A stretch of DNA of 64,000 nt from Microbulbifer sp. YPW16 (GTDB lineage: Bacteria; Pseudomonadota; Gammaproteobacteria; Pseudomonadales; Cellvibrionaceae): assembly GCF_021290385.1 (NCBI RefSeq), contig NZ_CP089928.1, forward strand, positions 1,534,501 through 1,598,500. Reading direction: 5' to 3'. Below the pieces are notes generated by a model. The model saw nothing but the letters and a program-made list of their open reading frames with translations, ran no database searches and had not been told where the DNA came from. Every line of letters starts with the position of its first letter. The first letter of the stretch is position 1. The translations under genes and the position numbers were made by a program. Shown in pieces: positions 8,628 to 15,338 of the stretch.

Positions 8628-8906
8628 ATGGATTTACACACGTTAGAGCAGCTCCAAGACTTGGAGCGACTGAGCGCCGGTCTTTCTCATGCACTCAAAT
8701 GCGAGGACCCCGACACTCTGCGGGAAATGGTGAGGGTACTGGGGCAAGAAATTTCTGCGGTAGGGGGTGGGATTCGCTACCGGGTGGAGCAGCCCGCAAG
8801 GGTAGCGGCGCAGGTGGCTAGAGCACACGGCCACACTGAACAGCGAGCACAGGTGGTAGAGAAAGCCGTTATCCAGGATTTGACCTCAATGCACTCTCAG
8901 TACTAA
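8628..8906 (+). CDS. Hypothetical protein (92 aa) of the ssrA element
   Basis: A small acidic to neutral, mostly helical protein starting MDLHTLEQLQDLERLSAG. It has no transmembrane segment, no metal motif, and no family I recognise. A GAGAAG lies 12 bp upstream of the ATG, so it is probably translated. It follows the integrase by 66 bp on the same strand, where excisionase or regulatory genes often lie, but it has no clear helix-turn-helix. Confidence 0.6.
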   Translation: MDLHTLEQLQDLERLSAGLSHALKCEDPDTLREMVRVLGQEISAVGGGIRYRVEQPARVAAQVARAHGHTEQRAQVVEKAVIQDLTSMHSQY

Positions 8907-9007
8907 GAGCGTAGCCACCGAATTTCAGCACCTAGGGCAGCTCACGAAAAGCCGCCGCCCGGCCTGGTGCTAATCCTATCGTAAGGGTTGTCTGCAAGGG
9001 GGAGAGC

Positions 9008-9859
9008 GTGAAACCTGTATTGGAGTGTGTACCCGCAGCCATGGCTAGACACTACCGCCTCATAATGGGCGGGGAAGACGGCGAATTCTGGGAGCATGGC
9101 GAAATTAAAGGAGCTGGGGCCGGATGCGGACTGCGCGCTACATACGGGCGCCCTAAAAGCGAGCTAGCCCCGGTAATTACCAAATTGTGCACCAATCCTG
9201 AGATGGTCACCGTTTGGCGGCACCTGAGACGAGCATTCGCAAAATTGGAGCTTATCGACTGGGAAACCGGCTTTTTTCAGTATGTGCTCATGGCTTTATA
9301 CGACCGGTCCCCATGGGACTATGCCACCCCTGGAGAGCGCGAAGATAGCCATGCTGACATAACCAAGAAGCTGAATGAATTAGTAGCCCTTCTGCGCAAG
9401 TTCGAGTTAGACCACCCCGTTTGGAACTTGATGCGACCACTAGAATTTGAGGCCGCAATCAAGCGGCATTTCTACACAGGTTTCACCCCAGCCTACAGTG
9501 AGCCGGGGGGCATCGAGGGGCGTCGGGAACCAAGCCTTTTCCTTTGTGGGAATCGCCCGTATGTGTCGGAAGTGTTGGAGCGCTTGCGACAAAGAATAGC
9601 GGAGGAAAGAGTTCACGAGCGGGCACTAGTACAAAAGAACAGCAGTCCGCATGGCCCCGAGTACCTGATAGTTACCCGCCGCTTGGGCGTCTATTTCACA
9701 CGCTTCCTGGGCTCTCCCCAATATGGAACAGTCAGAAAGTTAGTGTGGGTGCTATTGGGGGTGGACGTCAGCATGGCAACCGTGCGCGACACTGTAGGGA
9801 AGTCACCATGTGACAAGGAGGGAATTTTCTATATGCCGGAATCTACCCCCTGTGACTAA
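9008..9859 (+). CDS. Hypothetical protein (283 aa) of the ssrA element
   Basis: A soluble protein starting at GTG 9008 with GGGGGAGAG directly upstream. I do not recognise the family. It is rich in Trp, Tyr and charged residues (for example YRLIMGGEDGEFWEHGE, WDYATPGERED). A KLVWVLLG segment near the C-terminus resembles part of a winged-helix region but is not decisive. It is followed by about 100 bp of A+T-richer DNA. Base composition is lower in G+C than in the core genes, consistent with acquired DNA. Confidence 0.6.
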   Translation: MKPVLECVPAAMARHYRLIMGGEDGEFWEHGEIKGAGAGCGLRATYGRPKSELAPVITKLCTNPEMVTVWRHLRRAFAKLELIDWETGFFQYVLMALYDRSPWDYATPGEREDSHADITKKLNELVALLRKFELDHPVWNLMRPLEFEAAIKRHFYTGFTPAYSEPGGIEGRREPSLFLCGNRPYVSEVLERLRQRIAEERVHERALVQKNSSPHGPEYLIVTRRLGVYFTRFLGSPQYGTVRKLVWVLLGVDVSMATVRDTVGKSPCDKEGIFYMPESTPCD

Positions 9860-9957
9860 GAGCAGGAAATTTCTCTTTTTAGGCAGATTACGTCACGGCC
9901 GCCCGTTGTAAAGAATCCGTATTAGCCAATCTAACCCCAACCCGAAAAGGCTAATAC

Positions 9958-10179
9958 ATGAACACAACCAACCCAATTCCCGAAACAATCAACGCCGCCG
10001 CCATGTACCGGGCTCCAGAGTGTGCCCGGCTGTTTGGCATCGGCCTGTCCACTTGGTGGCACTGGAGTAAGACCGGACGCGCCCGACGTGGAATCAAGCT
10101 GGGACCGAAAACCACTGTATGGGAAGGCTCCTACCTGCTGGAGCTGAAGCAGAAGCTCATTTCAGAATCTCAGAACTGA
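9958..10179 (+). CDS. AlpA-like helix-turn-helix regulator/excisionase
   Basis: A 73-aa protein with a single MerR/AlpA-type helix-turn-helix: YRAPECARLFGIGLSTWWHW, then KTGRARRGIKLGPKTTVW. AlpA-type proteins act as activators of integrase/excision genes or as excisionases in P4-like satellites. It heads a tightly packed block (10-bp gap, then two start/stop overlaps) running to 11603. The HTH pattern is clear; the role within this element is inferred. Confidence 0.75.
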   Translation: MNTTNPIPETINAAAMYRAPECARLFGIGLSTWWHWSKTGRARRGIKLGPKTTVWEGSYLLELKQKLISESQN

Positions 10180-10189
10180 GGGCGCGGCC

Positions 10190-10516
10190 ATGAAAGGAAA
10201 CAGAACCGCCCCGGCACAGGGCGATCCCGATACGGCAGATAGCAAGGCTAATGGTAACACCTCCACCGCGCTACACCTCACACCACGGCAGCGCCGTGCC
10301 CTGACAGCACTCTTGGAGCGCCCCCGCAGCCGCGAGGAACTGGATCGAATAGCGGGCACCAGTAATAGCCCTGACCTTGTAAGCCGCCTGAGACAGCGCG
10401 GGGTACTCATTCTGTGCGAGCACGTAAACCATACCGACCGTGACGGCGTCAAAGGCTGGCACGGCGTCTACAGGCTGCCAGAGAGCGAGAAACAACGCCT
10501 TGGGGGTGCCCTATGA
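10190..10516 (+). CDS. Small winged-helix-like protein (108 aa)
   Basis: After a disordered N-terminus of about 27 residues comes LTPRQRRALTALLERPRSRE, with EELDRIAGTSNSPDLVSRLR, and a wing ending GWHGVYRLP. This looks like a winged-helix DNA-binding domain of the type common in phage and satellite accessory genes. It overlaps the next gene by 4 bp (ATGA), showing coupled translation. The function is unknown. Confidence 0.65.
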   Translation: MKGNRTAPAQGDPDTADSKANGNTSTALHLTPRQRRALTALLERPRSREELDRIAGTSNSPDLVSRLRQRGVLILCEHVNHTDRDGVKGWHGVYRLPESEKQRLGGAL

Positions 10517-10701
10517 GATACGTGGTCGAAATCGAGCAGGCTATTACCGTGCCCCTGGTAGTGGACGCCCGCAACGACGGGGAAGTATGCAAGCTGGCTA
10601 AGCGACTGCTGCTGCACACCATTGGCACTGATCCGGAAGCGGTCGGCGACCCTGTAGCAAAACCGCGCCAGATCCGCTCGGCGAGCAAGCCGGAGGACTG
10701 A
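10513..10701 (+). CDS. Small hypothetical protein (62 aa)
   Basis: The ATG overlaps the stop of the preceding gene and the stop overlaps the ATG of the following gene, so it is embedded in an operon. The sequence (RYVVEIEQAITVPLVVDARN, then VCKLAKRLLLHTIG) suggests a small beta-alpha fold. I recognise no family. Coupling on both sides is the main evidence that it is real. Confidence 0.6.
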   Translation: MRYVVEIEQAITVPLVVDARNDGEVCKLAKRLLLHTIGTDPEAVGDPVAKPRQIRSASKPED

Positions 10702-11603
10702 TGAGCGGGTCTGCTAGAGCGCTGCTAACGCAGCTTCTGGCGCGTGGAGACGTTATCGCGGTGGAGTGTGGCCGACTTACGATAGTCCCCGCCAGTGGCA
10801 GCCCTGTGCCCGCTGACTGGCTGGAACGGCACGAGCGACAATTAGTTATCGAGGCTGCGCGGATGGCCGACATGGCTGCACTGGAGTACCTGGACTATTC
10901 AGTCGGCAACTACGGCCCCAGCAAGCGTGGCGGTGTGGCACTGCAATTCCGCAACCTGATTGACGGTAGCGAGCGCTATTCCATATTCAACGCGGAGACG
11001 CGCCGTAATAGGAACACCAAGCACGGGAAGAAGGGCGGCCCCCTCCCGCGCAGGCAATTTCGGATAACCGAGAGATTCAAGTTCTACGGCTTCTGGGTAT
11101 CCACAGGCTTACCTGTGCCCCGGCGTCTGAGCGCCTTTCACGATTACATGGGCAAGCTGGCCAGTCTGGTATTCACCTGCTCCACAGCCAGCGGTGAGCG
11201 GCTGCACGATCCGTCGCCACTGTCCCTGAGCCATATCGACCTGGTGCGCTTGGTGGGGGTGAATGCGGCATCAGACATCTCGGCGCCACGTAGGGCTGGA
11301 ACGACCATTGTGAAAGGCGCTGATACTCTGCCCATAGAGGTGCGAGCCGGAGAGCTTCCGGACAGTTGCCTGACAGTTACCGGACAAATCCCGGACAACT
11401 GCCGGACAAGTGCGCCGGACAAGGAAACCGCGCAAAGCCAGCAACCACCGGAGATACAGCCGGATGGAAGTACGGGGCGACAAAAGAACGGTAATACGGT
11501 AACAAGGGAACACGGGTATACGGGCACCATGAGCCCCTCCCCCACTACCCCTGAAGAACAAACCAATGAGCAGTGGCTTGCCGACTACGTGGGCGCGGAT
11601 TGA
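10701..11603 (+). CDS. Hypothetical protein (300 aa), possibly replication or control protein of the element
   Basis: The last gene of the coupled block. The first 170 residues look folded (MAALEYLDYSVGNYGPSKRG; FKFYGFWVSTGLPVPRRLSA; FHDYMGKLASLVFT). The last 100 are Pro/Thr/Gly-rich and probably disordered. I see no Walker, primase or relaxase motif. The position after AlpA-like and winged-helix genes is where satellites often carry replication or control functions, but this is inference only. Confidence 0.6.
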   Translation: MSGSARALLTQLLARGDVIAVECGRLTIVPASGSPVPADWLERHERQLVIEAARMADMAALEYLDYSVGNYGPSKRGGVALQFRNLIDGSERYSIFNAETRRNRNTKHGKKGGPLPRRQFRITERFKFYGFWVSTGLPVPRRLSAFHDYMGKLASLVFTCSTASGERLHDPSPLSLSHIDLVRLVGVNAASDISAPRRAGTTIVKGADTLPIEVRAGELPDSCLTVTGQIPDNCRTSAPDKETAQSQQPPEIQPDGSTGRQKNGNTVTREHGYTGTMSPSPTTPEEQTNEQWLADYVGAD

Positions 11604-12054
11604 GTCGGCCCTCAGGGTGGCCCTTGTCACGCGGCCTTCTTAGCCATTGAGTGGCACGGGTCCTTCCCTGGGTGTTGCCCTCACGGGTCCGCAGCAGCGC
11701 GAGGCTCCACTATTTATAGGATTTTTCTTCAGGGGGTGGGTGGTTGGTCATTCGCCCATCACCATCCAACGGAACAGGTTAAAAACTACCATTTTTATAG
11801 GCTATTCAGCGAACCATTATGGAGCCACCGACCCACTGCAATGACCAACCTCTTACCTTAAGCGAAGCTCATCACCAGCGATTGAGCCTGACCTAGAAGC
11901 CAGCGCCGCCTCAAAATAACGCTTTAGTATCACATGAATAAGGTCATCGGCTTTGTTTTCGGCCTAAAACATCAATCCAAGCGCATCCATTTACGGCTAC
12001 GAAAACCTATACGATAGATGATAGAATCCCTGCAACTAGAGTAATACGCGATTA
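11604..12054. other. Intergenic transition to A+T-rich cargo
   Basis: 451 bp without a convincing gene. Composition changes from G+C-rich to A+T-rich near 11850, marking the boundary between the element's backbone and the nucleotidyltransferase/DUF262 cargo. The promoter of the cargo must lie here (TATACGATAGATGATAG at about 12009 is the most promoter-like stretch), but I cannot define it. Confidence 0.4.
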
Positions 12055-12747
12055 GTGACAGCCTTGCCCGGAAATCCTTATTTCCAGAGAATTCGTCGGT
12101 TAGAGGCTTCTCGCAAGGTGACACACACCCCGGATCCCAGGATGCGCATAAAAATAACTGATCTGCCAGAATCATTACCATTAATCAGCGAATTCAAGGC
12201 TAAATTAACTGTAGTCGATTCACTCGACCTACTTCGTCGCCACATCATCTTTGGCCAAGCATTTGTATACCCTAATCCCGACGACGAATTTGAATTAGCC
12301 AGGTCAATTGCTGACCACTTTGACACTCACCCAGCGAATGTCATCTTGGTTGGATCAGGAAAACTGGGGTTCAGCATTGCTCCGCATAAACGGTATGTAC
12401 CATTTAACGACAAGTCTGATGTCGATGTAGCTATCATTGACCAACGGCTTTTCGACACCATATGGTGGGAAATTCACAAGGCTAACATGACAAGTTCAAA
12501 TTGGCCGAATCGTGATGCTTTTGCGAAGTATCTACTTAGAGGATGGATTAGGCCTGATAAATTCCCCAGCATTGAAGCACCAGAGGTTAGTGATTGGTGG
12601 GACTTCTTTAACAGTTTGTCGAGGTCAGTGGGAATAAAGATCCGAGGCGCAGTTTATAACGACTGGAAGTTCTTTGAGAGCTATCATGTACAATCCGTTA
12701 AAAAATGTGCAGATGAAATTGAACTCTCCACAAATGGATCCAGATAA
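12055..12747 (+). CDS. Nucleotidyltransferase-fold protein, first gene of NTase/DUF262 cargo pair
   Basis: A 230-aa soluble protein with a nucleotidyltransferase-like core: ILVGSGKLGFS (Gly100-Ser101), then after a longer than usual loop NDKSDVDVAIID, which supplies the Asp122-x-Asp124 metal pair. A third carboxylate is not obvious. Start codons are uncertain: GTG 12055 gives the full frame and ATG 12142 (MRIKITDLPES) is an alternative; neither has a good RBS. It lies 14 bp upstream of a DUF262 gene on the same strand. Both are A+T-rich compared with the rest of the window, pointing to transfer. Such folds occur in toxins, in antiphage enzymes making nucleotide signals, and in tRNA- or protein-modifying enzymes; which applies here is unknown. 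Confidence 0.75.
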   Translation: MTALPGNPYFQRIRRLEASRKVTHTPDPRMRIKITDLPESLPLISEFKAKLTVVDSLDLLRRHIIFGQAFVYPNPDDEFELARSIADHFDTHPANVILVGSGKLGFSIAPHKRYVPFNDKSDVDVAIIDQRLFDTIWWEIHKANMTSSNWPNRDAFAKYLLRGWIRPDKFPSIEAPEVSDWWDFFNSLSRSVGIKIRGAVYNDWKFFESYHVQSVKKCADEIELSTNGSR

Positions 12748-12761
12748 AAAGGGAACAAAAA

Positions 12762-13814
12762 ATGGCTGAGGTTAAATACGAATTAAGAACCAATGCGACC
12801 AACAGAAGGATCCGCGAAATAATATCTGCAGTTCGAACCGAAACGCTATTACCTAGGCCAGACTTCCAACGGCGACTAGTCTGGACAAACAAAGATAAAG
12901 TAGCCTTTATCGAGACAATCCTCCAGCACCTTCCATTTCCCGAAATATATGTTTGTGCCGGCGCAGTTGATCCCACCACAGCTCAGGGCACCGAGTGGCT
13001 TGTTGACGGTCAACAAAGGGTTTCAACTATAGTCGCATATTTTAACGGCGATAAAGACCTTAAACTCCCTTCAGAGGTTCCAGCTTACGAAAAGCTTGAC
13101 CCTGATACAAAAACTGCATTTCTAGAATACACGGTTGTAGTCCGTGATTTGGGAAATGTTCCTGTGGATTACGTTAAGGAAGTTTTTCAACGAATTAACT
13201 CGACCAAGTATGGTCTTAACGCCATGGAATTAGCCAATGCGAGGTACGACGGCGCGATTAAGAAGACCGCCGAAACCCTTGCAGCGCACCCATTTTTTTC
13301 AGAGCACGGCGTATTCAAAATTTCTGACATTCGTCGCATGGGAGATATTTCATTTCAGCTATCAGTGCTCATCACTATTGAGCAGGGGTACTTCGATGAT
13401 AGCGATGCACACGATGCTTTCCTCGAACGCTACAACGATGAGTATCCTAGAGGTGAAGAGTTCCAGTACCGAGTGACCAAATCTCTAGAGTTCATTGATT
13501 CCATGAGCCTAGACCCTAAGTCACGGTGGTTCAAAAAGGCCGACGTATTCTCACTCATCATTGAAATTGACCGGGCTCTACATGACGATAAACTAACTTT
13601 AGAACCCTCGGAAGTTCGCGAAATTCTTGAAAACTTTGAAAACCATCTTGAGAGAATTCGAGCTCATGAAGAGGTAGAGGGAATTTCCGATAGCTATAGG
13701 AATGCACTAGCTAACTATGCGCATGCCGCTGCTCAAGGGAGCAACCACAGAAAAAGTCGCACAGTTCGAGGCGAAACCATTGAAAAACTCCTACGCAACC
13801 AACTGCAACAATAG
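12762..13814 (+). CDS. DUF262 (GmrS/ParB-like) domain protein, second gene of cargo pair
   Basis: A 350-aa protein. The N-terminal DUF262 domain is clear: PDFQRRLVWTNKDKVAFIET, then EWLVDGQQRVSTIVAYF with the D82-G-Q-Q-R86 motif, and VFQRINSTKYGLNAMELANA. The DGQQR motif is the nucleotide-binding/catalytic site of ParB-like NTPase/nuclease domains such as GmrS of the GmrSD type IV restriction system. The DUF1524 HNH nuclease half (GmrD) is absent; the rest is helical. A good RBS (AAGGGA) precedes the ATG. It is probably cotranscribed with the nucleotidyltransferase gene. DUF262 proteins are frequent in defence islands. Confidence 0.88.
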   Translation: MAEVKYELRTNATNRRIREIISAVRTETLLPRPDFQRRLVWTNKDKVAFIETILQHLPFPEIYVCAGAVDPTTAQGTEWLVDGQQRVSTIVAYFNGDKDLKLPSEVPAYEKLDPDTKTAFLEYTVVVRDLGNVPVDYVKEVFQRINSTKYGLNAMELANARYDGAIKKTAETLAAHPFFSEHGVFKISDIRRMGDISFQLSVLITIEQGYFDDSDAHDAFLERYNDEYPRGEEFQYRVTKSLEFIDSMSLDPKSRWFKKADVFSLIIEIDRALHDDKLTLEPSEVREILENFENHLERIRAHEEVEGISDSYRNALANYAHAAAQGSNHRKSRTVRGETIEKLLRNQLQQ

Positions 13815-14097
13815 AGGGAATCTGCAAGGTAGAAGCGCCGAGAGCATTCATTTCCGCCGGCGCCTCTGCAATTAGCAGCAGCCCAGGCCTCCAGCTTGGA
13901 GCCCCTCTCATGGCTTCCATGCAATGGCCCGCACGCTGCTGGGAATAAGTACTGAGCTGCCGCCTGGACCAAATAGCGCACCAATTAGCCCACGAGATAA
14001 AACATCGAACACTTTGCTCAGCTGGACTGGTTTTGTGACGGGTTAGCCACCCTAGAACCCACATTACTCCTTTAATATCATATAGTTACAGCACCTT
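13815..14097. other. Right-end non-coding region of the element
   Basis: 283 bp between the DUF262 stop and attR. No gene with a ribosome binding site is seen. TGGACTGGTT at 14023-14032 and GTGACGGGTTA just after it resemble the decamers at 7225-7299, so this could be the right integrase arm region. Confidence 0.4.
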
Positions 14098-14121
14098 TTC
14101 GACTCCCGCCATCCCACCAAA
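14098..14121. repeat. attR: right copy of the ssrA 3'-end direct repeat
   Basis: TTCGACTCCCGCCATC followed by CCACCAAA. It matches attL over 16 bp, then lacks one T in the acceptor part (CCATCCCACCA against CCATCTCCACCA). Confidence 0.78.
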
Positions 14122-14123
14122 TT

Positions 14124-14160
14124 AAAAAGGCCCGCTACCGCAAGGTAGCGGGCCTTTTTT
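14124..14160 (+). terminator. Rho-independent terminator just outside attR
   Basis: A perfect 16-bp stem, AAAAAGGCCCGCTACC with GGTAGCGGGCCTTTTT, around a GCAA tetraloop and with a T-run. It is probably the original terminator of ssrA before insertion of the element, and it can act in both directions. Confidence 0.9.
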
Positions 14161-14179
14161 AATTTGGCAGAGCTGTCGC

Positions 14180-14291
14180 GAGTGGAATGCAAATGCGCCG
14201 GGTTCGATCAACGCGCGTCAGCGCGTTAAGACGGCCGAACGGCCGCCCCGAAGGGGTGAGGAGCGAAAGCGACGAATCACTCCCGCCATCA
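14180..14291 (+). repeat. Structured palindromic repeat, copy A, within an ssrA T-arm-like sequence
   Basis: Begins GAGTGGAATGC and continues to GGGTTCGATCA. Then come successive hairpins: AACGCGC-GTCA-GCGCGTT (14210-14227), CGGCCG-AA-CGGCCG (14232-14245), CCCC-GAA-GGGG (14246-14256) and GCG-AAA-GC. It ends CGAATCACTCCCGCCATCA. The outer parts GGGTTCGA and CTCCCGCCATC equal the two halves of the ssrA T-arm, as if a structured insert of about 70 bp had split it. Confidence 0.7.
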
Positions 14292-14329
14292 TGAGTTCCA
14301 GCTCTCTACAACATCCGCTGACGGAGCAA

Positions 14330-14439
14330 GAGTGGAATACATAGCGCCCGGGTTCGATCAACGCGCGAAGCGCGTTAAGACGGCCGAAGGGCCGCCCCGC
14401 AGGGGTGAGGAGCGCAGCGACGAATCACTCCCGCCATCA
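14330..14439 (+). repeat. Structured palindromic repeat, copy B
   Basis: Same layout as copy A: GAGTGGAATAC, GGGTTCGATCA, hairpins AACGCGC-GAA-GCGCGTT, CGGCC-GAA-GGGCCG and CCCC-GCA-GGGG, then GAGCGCAGCGACGAATCACT and CCCGCCATCA. Stems match copy A while loop bases differ, which suggests the folded structure is what is conserved. Confidence 0.7.
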
Positions 14440-14484
14440 GACTATCAGGGCGCCACCACAATCTCTGACTAAGCTATTCACAAG

Positions 14485-14547
14485 GCGCCCGGGGCCGCCC
14501 CGAAGAGCTCTAGTTGGATTGCAAGGCGTCTAGCCACTCCTGTCATC
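14485..14547 (+). repeat. Degenerate third remnant of the palindromic repeat
   Basis: GCGCCCGGGGCCGCCCCGAAG (split here: GCGCCCGGG then GCCGCCCCGAAG) looks like copies A/B with the middle deleted, and CACTCCTGTCATC at 14535-14547 resembles CACTCCCGCCATC. Similarity is weak, so this is tentative. Confidence 0.35.
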
Positions 14548-14682
14548 CCCCTTTCGCCTCCCTCCTGGGGCACCAACGGCCAGATCTACGTTTCTCTATC
14601 GGCATTATTGGCAGTAAAACCTCCCTCCAATGCCTGGAAATGCAGTACCGATATACCCAAGGTCCGCCCCTCTAAAAAACCT

Positions 14683-14711
14683 TTGACTTACTTCCCAAGA
14701 GGCCCTACAGT
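14683..14711 (+). promoter_or_regulatory. Promoter of the cold-shock gene
   Basis: TTGACT (14683-14688), a 17-bp spacer and TACAGT (14706-14711). Transcription from here would give a 5' leader of about 140 nt, as is usual for cold-inducible csp mRNAs. Confidence 0.65.
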
Positions 14712-14856
14712 GCCTACAGTTAAAAGTAAGCCTCTTGTTTAAATCCTCAGTTTCGTCGCATCTGTATTTCTTCGTCCTGCAGCATCTAAATTCCAGTCTT
14801 TTTTTACTACCCGCGCCCCATAAAGGCTGATCAATAGTTGTTTACAGGAAATCACC

Positions 14857-15066
14857 ATGTCTAATTCGACGACCGGTACCGTTAAGTGGTTTAACGAGTC
14901 AAAAGGCTTTGGCTTTATTGAACAGAAGTCTGGCCCTGATGTGTTCGCACACTTCAGCGCAATCGTCAGCTCAGGATTCAAAACCCTGGCCGAAGGCCAG
15001 GCTGTTGAGTTCTCCGTAACCCAGGGCCCCAAAGGCCCGCAAGCTGAAAACATTGTTTGTGTCTGA
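14857..15066 (+). CDS. Cold-shock domain protein (CspA family)
   Basis: A 69-aa single-domain RNA chaperone. RNP1 is KGFGFIEQ and RNP2 is DVFAHFSAI, with the usual [15 protein letters not shown] start. CspA-type proteins melt RNA secondary structure at low temperature. An AGGA lies 7 bp upstream of the ATG, at the end of a long leader. The next gene on the strand is rnr, whose product also degrades structured RNA and is cold-important. Whether this copy is cold-induced cannot be read directly; the long leader favours it. Confidence 0.96.
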   Translation: MSNSTTGTVKWFNESKGFGFIEQKSGPDVFAHFSAIVSSGFKTLAEGQAVEFSVTQGPKGPQAENIVCV

Positions 15067-15177
15067 GCCAACAGGCTCACATTTACAGCCGGCCCTGCAA
15101 AGGTCCGCTGCTGGGTGGCCCGGATGCCACCCCGGTTGAGAGGCAACCTCCGGGTCTCCCAACCTGAAAGACCGGCC

Positions 15178-15199
15178 TTCAGACTTGTGACAGTCTGAA
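15178..15199 (+). other. Hairpin between csp and rnr
   Basis: TTCAGACT-TGTGAC-AGTCTGAA forms an 8-bp perfect stem. No T-run follows, so it is more likely an mRNA-stability or processing element than a terminator. Confidence 0.4.
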
Positions 15200-15338
15200 T
15201 GGCCACTAGTAACACCCGCTCAACACCATTGAGCCATTCCGCCTGTATACCTTGCCGAGTAACACCTGATCTGCCCTGCCACATCACTCAAGTTCTCACC
15301 AAGCGCAATTTTATTGGCGGTTTTCCCGAGAGAATTTT

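Larger units (their letters stand above)
7112..14121. mobile_element. Integrative element of about 7 kb inserted in the 3' end of ssrA
   Basis: The element is bounded by a direct repeat of the ssrA 3' end, TTCGACTCCCGCCATC, at 7112-7127 (inside intact ssrA) and at 14098-14113. The integrase gene is the first gene after the left copy. It holds about nine genes with the same orientation as ssrA, and the G+C falls sharply in the last third. I see no relaxase, capsid, terminase or known replication gene. It therefore resembles a small satellite-like island or a decayed prophage carrying cargo. Tyrosine-recombinase elements commonly use ssrA as attB; the exact crossover point is inferred. Confidence 0.85.

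Noticed and set aside
14170..14440. Possible tRNA genes suggested by GGTTCGA and CCCGCC motifs
   Set aside because: No acceptor, D- or anticodon arms can be built; the motifs are ssrA T-arm remnants.
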